A stretch of 64,000 nt of DNA from Bacteroidaceae bacterium. GTDB lineage: Bacteria; Bacteroidota; Bacteroidia; Bacteroidales; Bacteroidaceae. A model generated the notes under the pieces. The model saw nothing but the letters and a program-made list of their open reading frames with translations, did not search any database and was not told the DNA's origin. The position numbers were made by a program, and so were the translations under genes. The stretch is taken from the NCBI GenBank assembly GCA_024401185.1, contig JAKSLO010000002.1:1-64000 (forward strand), read 5' to 3'. Positions 45,903 through 55,498 of the stretch are shown in pieces. The stretch's first letter is position 1, and every line of letters starts with the position of its first letter.

Positions 45903-47048
45903 TTATTCACTTCGCGCTGGTGCGATAACACCTACAGGGAACTGCATGGTGCAGCAATGCAGGGATCCGTGCTGCTGGATGAGAACCTGGCAGTCGATGC
46001 CCACGATGTCGTGCTTGGGGAATGCCTTTTGCAGCTGCTGGGTGGCCTTGGCATCGAGGTACGTGTCGCCATAGGTAGGCATCAGAACCGCATCGTTGAC
46101 GATGAGGAAGTTGGCATAGGTAGAGGGCAGACGCATGCCGTCCTCGTCGAAACGCTTGGGAGCCATGGGCAGAGGTATCAACTGATAAGGCTCGTCGTCC
46201 ATGGTGCGGAAGGTCTTGAGCTGTTCCTCCATCTGGTGGAGTGCTTCGTAGTGCTCATCCTCCTTGTCCAGACATTGCACGTAGGCGATGGACTTGGAAG
46301 AGCAGAAGCGTGCCAGGGTGTCGATGTGCGAGTCGGTATCGTCGCCAGCCAGATAGCCGTGGTCGAGCCAGAGGACGCGCTGAGCATGCAGATAGCTGAG
46401 CAGACGTTGCTCTATCTCAGCTTGCGAGAGGGGTTGGTTGCGGTTGGACGCCATGAGGCACTCGCTGGTGGTCATGATGGTGCCACAACCATCGCTCTCA
46501 ATGCTGCCCCCTTCGAGCACAAAGTCGAGGTGCGACAGGTACTGTCCGTTGAGAATGCCCTGTTCGTCCATGTGTCGGCATATCTCGTTGTCGAGCGTGG
46601 CCTCAAACTTCTTGCCCCAGCCGTTGAACTGGAAGTCTAGCAGGGTAGGCTCCTCGTCGCCTATGAGGGTGATGAAGCCGTGGTCGCGTGCCCAGGTGTC
46701 GTTGGTAGGCATTTGGTGAAGCGATATGTTGCTGATGATGTGCTGTGGCAGCTTCTCCTTGAGCAATGCCTCCACCTGTTCGGGATGGGGGGTGACGATG
46801 AGGAGTCGCTCACGCTGGGCAATCTCCATAGTCATTCTCACGTAGCACTTCTGCACCTCGTCGAGAATGTAGGCCCAATCCGTGCCAGCATGAGGCCAAG
46901 TCAACTGCACGCCACTTTGGGGAAACCATTCGGCAGGCAGATGTGCGGAGCGCATCTCACTCTGTTCGGGGCCATTGGCCTCGTTGAACCTGACTGTATT
47001 TGTCAGATCGTCAATACTGGATGTTGTTCGATGAAAGATTCTTGCCAT
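45903..47048 (-). CDS. aguA: Agmatine deiminase
   Basis: 381 residues of the peptidyl-arginine-deiminase superfamily. Converts agmatine to N-carbamoylputrescine and ammonia. Seen: LPAEWFPQSGVQLTWPHAGTDW, NDTWARDHGF, LEGGSIESDG, WLDHGYLAGDDTDSHIDTLARF, and the catalytic Cys in SLHCCTMQFP. An ATG at 46955 would give the usual family N-terminus (MRSAHLPAEW). The upstream ATG at 47048 fits better with the promoter near 47100, so about 31 extra residues may be real. First gene of the aguA-aguB pair. Confidence 0.93.
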   Translation of the reverse strand: MARIFHRTTSSIDDLTNTVRFNEANGPEQSEMRSAHLPAEWFPQSGVQLTWPHAGTDWAYILDEVQKCYVRMTMEIAQRERLLIVTPHPEQVEALLKEKLPQHIISNISLHQMPTNDTWARDHGFITLIGDEEPTLLDFQFNGWGKKFEATLDNEICRHMDEQGILNGQYLSHLDFVLEGGSIESDGCGTIMTTSECLMASNRNQPLSQAEIEQRLLSYLHAQRVLWLDHGYLAGDDTDSHIDTLARFCSSKSIAYVQCLDKEDEHYEALHQMEEQLKTFRTMDDEPYQLIPLPMAPKRFDEDGMRLPSTYANFLIVNDAVLMPTYGDTYLDAKATQQLQKAFPKHDIVGIDCQVLIQQHGSLHCCTMQFPVGVIAPARSE

Positions 47049-47095
47049 ATTGTAATTTCTGAATAGCTTACTTTCTATAAAGTCACAGAATACTG

Positions 47096-47103
47096 CAAAT
47101 TTA
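47096..47103 (-). promoter_or_regulatory. Promoter -7 element of aguA
   Basis: TAAATTTG on the minus strand, about 48 bp before the start at 47048. Confidence 0.45.
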
Positions 47104-47230
47104 CATAAAATAATGAAATAAGCGTGTGGAAAAAGCTAAAAATATGTTTATTTGCTGTTGTGAGTGGTAAAAAAAATGAAAATAAGTTGAAAAACGTGTG
47201 CCATTGCTATCGTGTTACCATGATTTTTCG

Positions 47231-47238
47231 TACTTTTG
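47231..47238 (+). promoter_or_regulatory. Promoter -7 element
   Basis: TACTTTTG about 38 bp before the DUF3298 lipoprotein gene. Confidence 0.5.
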
Positions 47239-47275
47239 CACTCGGTAATTATTCACCCAATTAGTAAAAAAGAAG

Positions 47276-48139
47276 ATGAGAAAAAAGATTATCTGCATCA
47301 GCGCCTTAGGTGTGTTGATGGGCTCCATGATGAGTTGCAAGGAGAAAAGCAGTAGTAACGAAGGTGCACAGACGGAGCAGACGCAGGCTCAGGACGACCT
47401 TGCCATCCTTAAGGTGGATAGCGTGGAGGTTGACCTGCATTGGGAGTTTACCGACGAGAGCATGCGTGATTACGTAGATAAAGGTGTGCTGCCCGGATTG
47501 AAGTGCGTCATCGACGTGCCTTCATCAAGCCAGTCGGAGGTGTTGGCCAAGGCTGTGATGGAGTGGGTCAGCAAGAACGCAATGGGTGGCGTATATAATG
47601 GCGATGTGATGGACGTCAACAGCATGGCCAAGGCCTATGCCGACCACATACAGAAGAATAGCGAAGAGGGCGGAATGGGTCCCGACAGCCAGACGGAGTT
47701 CAGCGTGCGCAAGGTGTACGAGAACGCGCAGGTAGTCACCTTCCTGTACTCAGGTTACGACTATGCCTTTGGTGCTGCCCACGGAATGCCATACATAATG
47801 GGTGTTACCTTCAGCAAGAGCGATGGCAAGTTGCTGGATGCAGGTAAGCTCGTGCGCAAGGATGCCGACTTGCAAGCCTTCCTGAAGAATGGCCTAAAGA
47901 AGTATTTCGAGGCGAAGACCGATGAAGAACTGGGAGAAAACCTGATGATGGATGAAGGCAACAGCATAGATAAGCTGCCTGCTCCACAGACAGCTCCCTG
48001 GGTTGACGAGAGAGGCATTGTACTTGTGTACCAGAGCTACGAGATTTCCTCATTTGCAGCTGGTCAGCCAGAGGTGGTCATCCCCGTCAAGGATGCAGAG
48101 AAGGTGCTCACTCCTGAAGCCTGCGAGATGTTGAAGTAA
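47276..48139 (+). CDS. DUF3298-type lipoprotein
   Basis: 287 residues. Lipobox GSMMSC with C21, an acidic/Gln linker, then a domain with YSGYDYAFGAAHGMPYIMGV followed by KSDGKLLDAGKLVRKD and, near the end, VLVYQSYEISSFAAGQPEVVIP. This is the DUF3298 (RsiV-type) pattern, where a heat-shock-protein-70-like groove domain sits outside the membrane and sometimes binds lysozyme or other ligands. No sigma factor is adjacent, so an anti-sigma role is not indicated. Probably anchored to the outer membrane. Start of a short same-strand run of three genes. Confidence 0.8.
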   Translation: MRKKIICISALGVLMGSMMSCKEKSSSNEGAQTEQTQAQDDLAILKVDSVEVDLHWEFTDESMRDYVDKGVLPGLKCVIDVPSSSQSEVLAKAVMEWVSKNAMGGVYNGDVMDVNSMAKAYADHIQKNSEEGGMGPDSQTEFSVRKVYENAQVVTFLYSGYDYAFGAAHGMPYIMGVTFSKSDGKLLDAGKLVRKDADLQAFLKNGLKKYFEAKTDEELGENLMMDEGNSIDKLPAPQTAPWVDERGIVLVYQSYEISSFAAGQPEVVIPVKDAEKVLTPEACEMLK

Positions 48140-48178
48140 CGGATTTTTGGGCTTCCGATTAAAGAATAAGGTTTTACG

Positions 48179-48655
48179 ATGCAAACTGAAGCACTTTCTC
48201 TTGTAAAGAGAACGGTAATCGCAGTTTTGTTATGCGGGTGTTGTGGTGTGCTGCAAGCTCAGCAGAAGGCGTCTTCCGACTCTACTGGTCGGGAACGCGT
48301 GCCTGTCAATGTGGCGCATCCGCAACTGTCGCTGACCGACTCCATCAAGGCGGACACCTTGCGCGAGGTAGTGGTGAGCAACAAGCGAAAAGTTAGCTTC
48401 CCCTTGAACAGTACTATGATGAAAGAAGTGACTTTCATGACTAAGTTTCGTCAAAGCTCTTTAGGTGGATGGCTTCAGAAGTATTACCCTATTGTCAACG
48501 ATTATATTACCCATCCCTTTGGCTTTGCCGAACGCAAGCGCAACCGTAAGCGTAAGAAGGTAAAGCATGTTCTTGAACAATTTGATGCCGTTGGCACAGC
48601 AGATCCCCTGCAGGTGCTTCTCGATAGCGTGGCACTGGTACAAGGGAAAAAATAA
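48179..48655 (+). CDS. Exported basic protein, unknown
   Basis: 158 residues with a signal peptide ([16 protein letters not shown]). The mature part has a Ser/Thr-rich start, an [17 protein letters not shown] segment, and a helical region with a strongly basic patch ([19 protein letters not shown]). No family recognised. It lies 39 bp after the DUF3298 gene and 8 bp before the YbjQ gene, so it is likely in one transcript with them. The short spacing and clean signal peptide support coding. Confidence 0.65.
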   Translation: MQTEALSLVKRTVIAVLLCGCCGVLQAQQKASSDSTGRERVPVNVAHPQLSLTDSIKADTLREVVVSNKRKVSFPLNSTMMKEVTFMTKFRQSSLGGWLQKYYPIVNDYITHPFGFAERKRNRKRKKVKHVLEQFDAVGTADPLQVLLDSVALVQGKK

Positions 48656-48663
48656 AAAATATT

Positions 48664-48984
48664 ATGATAGTAACAACCACTCCTCAAATTGAGGGACATA
48701 CCATAGTAGAATATAAAGGTATCGTTACCGGTGAGACCATCATCGGTGCAAATTTCTTAAAGGACATTGCAGCTGGTTTCCGTGACTTCTTCGGCGGTCG
48801 CAGCAACAGCTATGAGAAAGTGCTCATTGAGAGCAAGGAGACCTCGCTCAAGGAGATGATTGAGCGTGCCCAGGCTCTTGGTGCCAATGCCATCGTGGGC
48901 GTAGATATTGACTATGAGACGGTGGGCAACGGCGGTTCCATGCTCATGGTGGCTACCAGTGGAACGGCAGTTGTCATAAATTAA
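48664..48984 (+). CDS. YbjQ/UPF0145 family protein
   Basis: 106 residues, full family length. Members form pentamers of a small alpha/beta fold and are sometimes labelled heavy-metal-binding; the molecular role is not established. Seen: [20 protein letters not shown], the [23 protein letters not shown] block, [19 protein letters not shown] and the C-terminal [10 protein letters not shown]. Starts 8 bp after the preceding gene. Confident on family, not on function. Confidence 0.9.
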   Translation: MIVTTTPQIEGHTIVEYKGIVTGETIIGANFLKDIAAGFRDFFGGRSNSYEKVLIESKETSLKEMIERAQALGANAIVGVDIDYETVGNGGSMLMVATSGTAVVIN

Positions 48985-49088
48985 GTGATGGTGCCACTTT
49001 TTGCCAAATACCTGTGCCGATTTGTAAATAGTTAAGGGTTAAGGGTTAATTTTTTGACTTTTAATTTTTAAGTTTAAATATATTTGCG

Positions 49089-49096
49089 TAACTTTG
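49089..49096 (+). promoter_or_regulatory. Promoter -7 element
   Basis: TAACTTTG, 27 bp before the GTG start of the Nif3-like gene. Confidence 0.5.
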
Positions 49097-49122
49097 CGGC
49101 CAGAAACATATCCTTTTGAAGC

Positions 49123-49935
49123 GTGAAGATTAAGGAAATCATTGACGCCCTTGAGCAATTTGCGCCTCTGCCCCTGCAGGAAAGCTACGATAATGCTGGC
49201 TTGCAAGTGGGATTGACAGAGGCGGAGGCATCAGGGGCTTTATTGTGTCTTGACGTCACCGAGGAAGTGGTGCGCGAGGCTATCGAGATGGATTGCAACC
49301 TGATTGTGGCTCACCATCCGTTGCTGTTTCGTGGCCTTAAGACGGTGAGCGACCAGACACAGGTGGAGCGTGTGGTGCGCATGGCCATTCAGAATGACAT
49401 CGCCATCTATGCTGCTCATACCAATCTTGACAATGCCGAGGATGGCGTGAACTACAAAATAGCCGAGAAACTGGGTTTGGTGGATGTGCAGATGATCAAT
49501 CCACGCAAGGTGAAAGTTAGCGTAGGCGGTCATGAGCGTATGGTGATGGCAGGTTCGGGCGTGTTGGGCTACCTCCTGGCTCCCCTCGACTCGCTGGTGT
49601 TTCTGGAGCGTGTGAAGTCGGCCTTCAATGTGGATTGCCTGATGCACAACGAACTGCTGAACCGCCCTGTGCAGAGTGTGGCACTATGTGGGGGCGCTGG
49701 CGACTTTGTGCTCGATGAGGCTATCGGCTTGGAGGCAGATGCTTTCCTGACGGGCGAGATGCACTACCATCAGTATTTCGGGCATGAGCAGCAAGTGCAG
49801 ATTGCTGTGCTGGGACACTACCAGAGCGAACAGTTCACTACCGAGATATTCCGTTCGGTGCTTGAGGAGAAGGCTCCCGAGTTGCCCATCTTCATCACGC
49901 GAGTCAACACAAACCCCATCAAGTACTTGTGTTGA
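49123..49935 (+). CDS. Nif3-like dinuclear metal protein
   Basis: 270 residues from a GTG start (KIKEIIDALEQFAPLPLQES). Nif3/YbgI proteins form hexameric rings with two metals per subunit and are linked to GTP cyclohydrolase type 1-like activity, but the true role is debated. Metal ligands are visible: IVAHHPLLFRG (His pair), AAHTNLDNAEDGVN, and near the end FLTGEMHYHQYF and LGHYQSEQFTTE. The next gene is a coiled-coil zinc-ribbon protein, a common neighbour of Nif3 genes. Confident family call. Confidence 0.93.
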   Translation: MKIKEIIDALEQFAPLPLQESYDNAGLQVGLTEAEASGALLCLDVTEEVVREAIEMDCNLIVAHHPLLFRGLKTVSDQTQVERVVRMAIQNDIAIYAAHTNLDNAEDGVNYKIAEKLGLVDVQMINPRKVKVSVGGHERMVMAGSGVLGYLLAPLDSLVFLERVKSAFNVDCLMHNELLNRPVQSVALCGGAGDFVLDEAIGLEADAFLTGEMHYHQYFGHEQQVQIAVLGHYQSEQFTTEIFRSVLEEKAPELPIFITRVNTNPIKYLC

Positions 49936-50126
49936 CAGCCGCAAGGCAGAGGGATGCTTGTCTGACATGGGAGTTAGCTCCTGCGAGTAGTGCAGACTTG
50001 GATGTAAGAAAAATAAAAGTAGCCCCCTAACCCCCGACTTTTGACTACGGTCAAAATGTAGGGAATAAGAGTGATGTTGAAATAACAAACTTGTTATATA
50101 GAAGATAACTAAATATAAAACAATTT

Positions 50127-50954
50127 ATGGCAAGAGAAAAATCAAAAGACCCCATGGAGTTGGCCGTTGACGTGAAGTTGAAGAACCTCTATTCTTTGCA
50201 AACCATGCTCAGCGAGATTGATGCTATCAAGATTCTTCGTGGTGAGTTGCCTCTTGAGGTACAGGACCTCGAGGACGAGATTGAGGGTTTGACCACACGT
50301 GTAGGTAAGATGCTCGACCAGATTGACGACTTGCGTCGTGAGATCAACGATCGTCGTGCTACTATCGACCGAAACTACATGGACCTTGACCGTTACAGAG
50401 ACCAGCTTAACAACGTACGCAACAACCGCGAGTTTGATGCTCTGACCAAGGAGATTGAGTACATTGAACTTGATAACCAACTCCACGACAAGAAGATTCG
50501 TGAGGCTCAGGACAACATCGAGCGCCTGCAGGATAATGTACGTCGTTGCAATGGCGACTTGAGCGAGCGTCGTGCCGACCTCGACCTCAAGAAGAGCGAG
50601 CTCGACGAGATTATCTCTGATACCCGTTCTGAGGAAGAGAAGCTGCGTGAGAGATCAAAGGCTATCGAGCTTACCATCGACTCGCGTCTGCTGAGCGCAT
50701 TCAAGCGTATTCGTAAGAATGCCCGCAATGGTTTGGGCATCGTTTACGTGCATCGTGATGCCTGTGGTGGTTGCTTCAACAAGATTCCACCTCAGCGTCA
50801 GCTCGACGTGCGTATGCACAAGAAAATCATCGTTTGCGAGTATTGTGGTCGTATCCTCATCGATCCTGAGTTGGCTGGTGTTGAACTCAACAAGCCTGCA
50901 GTAGAGGAGAAGCCCAAGCGTCGTGGTGCACGTCGTCGCAAGGATGCTGAGTAA
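50127..50954 (+). CDS. Coiled-coil C4 zinc-ribbon protein (zf-RING_7/CdsZ type)
   Basis: 275 residues. Residues about 15-190 are one long coiled coil (EDEIEGLTTRVGKMLDQIDD and similar heptads). Then comes a C4 zinc ribbon (CGGCFNKIPPQRQLDVR, then CEYCGRILI) and a basic tail (KPKRRGARRRKD). Members are thought to bind nucleic acid or the translation apparatus; the role here is inferred from the family only. Lies 191 bp after the Nif3-like gene on the same strand. Confident family call. Confidence 0.9.
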   Translation: MAREKSKDPMELAVDVKLKNLYSLQTMLSEIDAIKILRGELPLEVQDLEDEIEGLTTRVGKMLDQIDDLRREINDRRATIDRNYMDLDRYRDQLNNVRNNREFDALTKEIEYIELDNQLHDKKIREAQDNIERLQDNVRRCNGDLSERRADLDLKKSELDEIISDTRSEEEKLRERSKAIELTIDSRLLSAFKRIRKNARNGLGIVYVHRDACGGCFNKIPPQRQLDVRMHKKIIVCEYCGRILIDPELAGVELNKPAVEEKPKRRGARRRKDAE

Positions 50955-51056
50955 CAAGGACTCGTAAATTGTTACTGACTGACATTTGGAAATTAAAAGA
51001 TACTCTGGCTGGCGCATTGAAAACCAGTGCGCTGGCTGAGTTTTTCTTTTAGTACA

Positions 51057-51216
51057 TAGTTCATAATTCATAGTTGAGGCCTTCGGCCTTTAAAGTGCAC
51101 AATAATAATTCACAATTCACAATTCATAATTCACAATTGACTTTGTCGAGCTCTCCGACCTTCTTCTGCCCTTCGAGCAAAGCGTCACCCTTCGGGATGC
51201 CAAGCGAGCTGGCGTG
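51057..51216. repeat. REP-like element, copy 2, with ATTCACAATTC runs
   Basis: ATAGTTCATAATTC and ATTCACAATTC runs (to about 51136) lead into the 85-bp element at 51131-51216, a close match to 45805-45890. The rest of the gap to 51367 holds more imperfect CATAGTTCATGG-like units and no gene. Confidence 0.8.
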
Positions 51217-51367
51217 AAGTTGTGTAACGTAAAGACGCTATGCACAATGCATAGTTGGGGTCTTAGGTCTTCAATGTTCATAGTGCATGGTTCATGGTTG
51301 GAGATGTCAAATATGCACTTTTGCAATTTGTGCAAATTGCTTCTAAGAGTAAAGTAATCTAATAACA

Positions 51368-53203
51368 ATGAGAAAGTTAAGCTTATTATTTTCGGTAGCC
51401 GTCATGTCGTCGCTACCCCTTATGGCTCAGCAAAAGAGCTACCAATCACAGATTTGTAATGCAGATGGTACGGTTACATTCCAGTATCGTAACGATAAGG
51501 CAAAGGATGTTCAGGTGGATGTGCAGTTCGCCGGTCGAAACGCCATGAAAAAGGATGCCAAGACAGGCATGTGGACGGTCACCCTGGGACCTGCTGCCCC
51601 CGACATGTATCCTTACTGTTTTGTGGTGGACGGAGTGAGCGTGATGGACCCCATGGCCGACCAGTACTTCCCCAACGAGGGCTTCAAGAACAGCCTTCTG
51701 GAGATTCCTGCCAAGCAGGGCACTTTGCCTCACGACATCCGTAAGAACGTGCCTCATGGCAAGGTAGATTACATCCGTTATTACTCCAAGAGTTTAGGCG
51801 GTGTGAATAATGCCATCGTCTATACTCCTGCCGGTTATGACAAGGATGTGAACAAGAAATACCCTGTGTTCTACCTCATCAGCGGTACTACCGATACCGA
51901 GGAGGTGTATTATAAGGTGGGTAGAATGAACTACATCCTCGACAACCTCTTGGCCGAGGGAAAGGCTCAGGAGATGATTATTGTCTTGCCTTATGGTAAC
52001 CCTACCAAGTTGCTCACAGCTCCCGCGCAAGGAGGTGGTTTTGGCATGATGATGCGTGATGTAGTGGGCGAGGACGTTACCGGTGACCTCATGAACTATG
52101 TGGAGTCGCACTACCGTACCATCAATGATGCCGACCATCGTGCCATTGGCGGTTTCTCGCGTGGTGGCAACCAAGGTTTGGGCATTGGCTTGCGTAACCT
52201 CGACAAGTTCTCCTATCTTTGTTCCTACAGCTCGTTCACCTCTACCGACATACCCGGGGTGTACGACAATGCCTCGCAGACGAACCAAAAGATCAACCTC
52301 TTCTGGTTGGGCGTGGGTACCGATGACTTCCTCTATGGCAATGCTCGCGACTACATGCAGCACCTCGACGATCACGGCATCACCGCTGTAAAGGAATATA
52401 CTACCGACAAGTTCGGTCACACATGGATGAATGCCAAGTATTTCCTTGACCACACCCTGCAGCTTCTCTTCAACAAGGAGGCTTCCCGAAAGGCCATGGC
52501 AACTGCCCAGCCTACGAAGCCCAAGACAGGTGAGGAACAGCAGTTTACTGCAGGTGTTATGGCACGCCTCTTCCCCCGTCAGGTTGTTTCTCCTGAGTGG
52601 AAAGGCAACGAGTCGGTCACCCTTCGCATCAATGCTCCTGAGGCAAAAGAGGTGAGGGTAGAGGGCGAGATGCTCAAAGCCCCCGTGGCCATGCAGAAGG
52701 ATGCAGATGGCGTGTGGAGCGTAACCCTGACGCAGAACATCGACGACGTCTATAAGTACTGTTTCGTAGTGGATGGCACACAGGTGGCAGATCCAACAAA
52801 TATGTATCTTTCACCCGATAAGGGATTCAAGTATAGCGTGCTTGCCAATCCCAGCCAAACTGAACAAGCCTTGGGTGAGCGTGCTTTTGGTAAGGTTACT
52901 TACGACCTTAACAGCATGACGGCTACCTATTGCTCGGCAGATGCTATGGCACAAAAGGATGTGGCTACGCTCATGAAGTCAGGCGTAAAGGTTGTTCAGG
53001 TGGTTCCTGGTAAAGACGACACGATGGAGAGCTGGTTTAAGGTGGGTTATGCCAACCTTATAGCCGACTGTCTTATTGCCCAGGGTAAGTGCAAGGCTGT
53101 AGTCATCACCACTCAGTCGGTCAAGGGCGCCGCTATCGTCAAGGCTGATGATTACAAGACGTGGAAGGAGAGAAGGGCTGCGCTTGAAAAAGCCATCATG
53201 TAA
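51368..53203 (+). CDS. CBM48-CE1 esterase with vestigial second unit
   Basis: 611 residues, signal peptide (PLMAQQ). Order: CBM48-like domain (about 25-115), CE1 esterase (about 130-370; nucleophile S264 in GGFSRGGNQ, Asp in GVGTDDFLYG, His in KFGHTWMNA), a linker, a second CBM48-like domain (about 400-500; SVTLRINAPEAKEVRVEGE), then about 100 residues that align loosely with the start of an esterase (SWFKVGYANLIADCLIAQGK) but end before any catalytic residue. So it looks like a tandem duplication whose second catalytic domain was lost. Likely acts on acylated plant xylan. Paralogue of the gene at 57411. Confidence 0.85.
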   Translation: MRKLSLLFSVAVMSSLPLMAQQKSYQSQICNADGTVTFQYRNDKAKDVQVDVQFAGRNAMKKDAKTGMWTVTLGPAAPDMYPYCFVVDGVSVMDPMADQYFPNEGFKNSLLEIPAKQGTLPHDIRKNVPHGKVDYIRYYSKSLGGVNNAIVYTPAGYDKDVNKKYPVFYLISGTTDTEEVYYKVGRMNYILDNLLAEGKAQEMIIVLPYGNPTKLLTAPAQGGGFGMMMRDVVGEDVTGDLMNYVESHYRTINDADHRAIGGFSRGGNQGLGIGLRNLDKFSYLCSYSSFTSTDIPGVYDNASQTNQKINLFWLGVGTDDFLYGNARDYMQHLDDHGITAVKEYTTDKFGHTWMNAKYFLDHTLQLLFNKEASRKAMATAQPTKPKTGEEQQFTAGVMARLFPRQVVSPEWKGNESVTLRINAPEAKEVRVEGEMLKAPVAMQKDADGVWSVTLTQNIDDVYKYCFVVDGTQVADPTNMYLSPDKGFKYSVLANPSQTEQALGERAFGKVTYDLNSMTATYCSADAMAQKDVATLMKSGVKVVQVVPGKDDTMESWFKVGYANLIADCLIAQGKCKAVVITTQSVKGAAIVKADDYKTWKERRAALEKAIM

Positions 53204-53243
53204 TAAATTGTCCTTCTTTTTCCTAAGAGGAAAAAGCTTGTAT

Positions 53244-53288
53244 AAACAAAGGCTGACGCGGAAATGAACTCTGCGTCAGCCTTTGTTT
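53244..53288. terminator. Strong bidirectional terminator
   Basis: A 16-bp perfect stem (53244-53259 with 53273-53288) with a 13-base loop, A-run on the left and T-run on the right. Serves the convergent genes ending at 53203 and 53306. Confidence 0.85.
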
Positions 53289-53305
53289 GTTGTGTATGTG
53301 TGCGC

Positions 53306-54907
53306 TTACATTCTCGGATTCAGCGAGAAGTTCCAACGGCTTGGGTGGTGCTTGATGGTGAGCACTCTGGGTTCGATGTCATGCTGACTCTCCATGTAGA
53401 GGTGTACGGCTGTGGCTATGGCAGCCTTTTCCTGCTCGCTGATCTCCTTGCCACTGGCCTTCTGTAGGTCGGCCATGAAGTTGGCGCGAGCCTTTCCACT
53501 CTTGTAGTTGCGATACTGCTCTGGGTGCATTGCCAATTCAAACAGTTCCTCATCGTCCTGTCCGCGATCCCATCCGTTCTCCTCCATCTCCTTGATGAAT
53601 TCGGGGAGGGCATTCTGGTAGAAGGTATGAGGATCTTGGGTGACGAACTCCCTCTTTTGCTCTTTGGCCAAGTCGATGATCTCTGGGGCAATCTCGCCAG
53701 GCACCTTGCCCGATTTGCCCAATATCATGCCCCATACGGAGTCATCCATCATCACATAGCGACCCTTGCCCTGTTCGAGAGTGAGCAGGTTGAAGAGCGC
53801 GATGTTCTTGACGTACTGCGAGAAGGGTGTTACCAATGGGGGGAAGCCTACCTTGGGCCAAACATACTCCACCTCCTTGAACAAGGCCACCAGCATGTCG
53901 TCCGTGCTCAGTTCTGCCAACCCCTTCTGCTTGCGCAGGTTGTTGATTACCTCTTGTATGCCACCCAGGTCAGCCATCATTGAACCCATCATTCCGCCAG
54001 GCAAACCACAGCCGAGCAGAAGCGATGACATGTGCTTGTTGGCAGGGTTGATGAAGTAACCCAGCCACTCGTCGATAAACTCCTGTGTCAGCGAACGAGC
54101 CTTCATATAAGCGTTCATGTTGATGTCGGGCACCTCAAATCCCTTCTGCTTCAGCATGGCTTGTACTGAGATGACATCGGGGTGCACCTTGCCCCATGAG
54201 AGGGGTTCGATGGCAGTATCGATGATGTCGGCACCATTCTCGCAAACCTCCAGGATGCTGGCCATTGAGAGACCAGGACCAGAATGGCCGTGGTATTCAA
54301 TTACCACTTCAGGGTGGCGCTCCTTGATGGTGCGTGTCAGTTCGCCCAGAAAACCAGGAAGGCCTATGCCAGCCATGTCCTTCAGGCATATTTCGGGTGC
54401 ACCAGCTTCTACAAAGAGGTCGGCCTTGTGCGCGTAATACTCTACGGTGTGTACGGGTGAGTTGGTGATGCAAAGTGTGGCTTGTGGAGTCATGCCAGCC
54501 TCAAGCGCCCACTTGATGGAGGGTATGATGTTGCGCTCGTCATTCAAGCCGCAAAAGATGCGTGGTATGTCCACGCCCTGGGCATGCTTCACGCGGTACA
54601 TCAGCTGTCGCACATCGTCGGGCACGGGGTACATACGCAGGGCGTTCAAGCCACGGTCCAGCATGTGCGTCTTGATGCCAGCCTCATTGAAAGGCTTGCA
54701 GAAGGCACGAACCGCATCGTTGGGATTGTTGCCCGCCATGAGGTTTACCTGCTCAAAGGCACCTCCATTTGTCTCTACTCGTGCAAAGCATCCCATCTCA
54801 ATAATGACAGGGGCAATGCGCTCCAACTGGTCCTTGCGTGGCTGAAACTTACCGCTGCTCTGCCACATGTCTCGGTACACAAGACTAAACTGGATTTTCT
54901 TTTTCAT
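53306..54907 (-). CDS. Biotin-dependent carboxyltransferase subunit (oxaloacetate decarboxylase alpha-like)
   Basis: 533 residues. TIM-barrel carboxyltransferase of the pyruvate carboxylase/oxaloacetate decarboxylase class: it moves CO2 between a keto acid and biotin. Seen: the metal-site Asp in LVYRDMWQSSG, NDERNIIPSIKWALEAGM, the carbamylated-Lys motif in ICLKDMAGIG, HGHSGPGLSMAS and the PLSWGKVHPD block. There is no C-terminal biotinyl domain, so the biotin carrier must be another protein. Start at 54907 (MKKKIQFSLVYRDMW), not 54982. It is divergent from the riboswitch-controlled transporter; both would fit succinate/propionate metabolism. The substrate is inferred. Confidence 0.85.
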   Translation of the reverse strand: MKKKIQFSLVYRDMWQSSGKFQPRKDQLERIAPVIIEMGCFARVETNGGAFEQVNLMAGNNPNDAVRAFCKPFNEAGIKTHMLDRGLNALRMYPVPDDVRQLMYRVKHAQGVDIPRIFCGLNDERNIIPSIKWALEAGMTPQATLCITNSPVHTVEYYAHKADLFVEAGAPEICLKDMAGIGLPGFLGELTRTIKERHPEVVIEYHGHSGPGLSMASILEVCENGADIIDTAIEPLSWGKVHPDVISVQAMLKQKGFEVPDINMNAYMKARSLTQEFIDEWLGYFINPANKHMSSLLLGCGLPGGMMGSMMADLGGIQEVINNLRKQKGLAELSTDDMLVALFKEVEYVWPKVGFPPLVTPFSQYVKNIALFNLLTLEQGKGRYVMMDDSVWGMILGKSGKVPGEIAPEIIDLAKEQKREFVTQDPHTFYQNALPEFIKEMEENGWDRGQDDEELFELAMHPEQYRNYKSGKARANFMADLQKASGKEISEQEKAAIATAVHLYMESQHDIEPRVLTIKHHPSRWNFSLNPRM

Positions 54908-55103
54908 TGTCGTGTATTTTTGTTTCGTTATTTCTTTTTTACTACGTATTTTTTTCGAGGAAGCCTTCTGCTTATGATGCATCGGGTGGTTGTTTCTCCT
55001 CTTCTTTCGTGATGCGTTTTTTTCTTTAAATAGGTTGTGCTACGCTTGTTACGTGGTTTTGTTAAAATGGTTATTTTGCCTGATAAAAGTTGATTAGGGC
55101 GCG

Positions 55104-55134
55104 CAAAGTTACAACGAATTATTAAATCATACAA
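55104..55134 (-). promoter_or_regulatory. Promoter of the carboxyltransferase gene
   Basis: Minus strand TTG, 20 bp, TAACTTTG: full match, with a leader of about 190 nt in which I see no known RNA motif. Confidence 0.7.
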
Positions 55135-55247
55135 CTTTTTCTTTATAAAAATGTAAAGAACATTCGCACGCACGCGTATATATGATGTGGCAATTTTTTT
55201 CTGTGGTCAGCCAAAATAAAATAGTTTGCATTTTTTTTCTTTTTTTC

Positions 55248-55278
55248 TTGGTCAGTTTAATAATAATGCCTAACTTTG
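55248..55278 (+). promoter_or_regulatory. Promoter of the riboswitch-transporter unit
   Basis: TTG, 20 bp, TAACTTTG, directly before the cobalamin riboswitch. Confidence 0.75.
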
Positions 55279-55498
55279 CACTGCATTTGGTTCCCTGGTG
55301 CGTTGAAAATCGCATTCGGGGCTAAGATGGGAACGCAGTGTGATTCTGCGACATTACCCGATGCTGTGAGTCCTTTTTTTGTTCGGCCCACATGTCACTG
55401 GATGTTCAACTGATGCTGACAAGCTTCAGCACGAGGTTGGAAATCATCTGGGAAGACGAGTCGAATTTTGAGGATGAAGTCAGAAGACCTGCCACTTG
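55279..55498 (+). promoter_or_regulatory. Cobalamin (adenosyl-/methylcobalamin) riboswitch
   Basis: The order of conserved blocks matches the cobalamin aptamer: CTAAGATGGGAA, GCAGTGTGATTCTGC (P4 region), CCCGATGCTGTGAGTCC, then GTCACTGG, CTGGGAAG and the B12 box GAAGTCAGAAGACCTGCC (about 55475-55493). It starts right after the promoter. The expression platform should be in 55499-55737. These RNAs usually shut genes off when B12 is abundant. Confidence 0.9.

Noticed and set aside
47276..48139. Anti-sigma factor RsiV
   Set aside because: The DUF3298 domain fits, but the protein is a lipoprotein and no sigma factor gene is adjacent.
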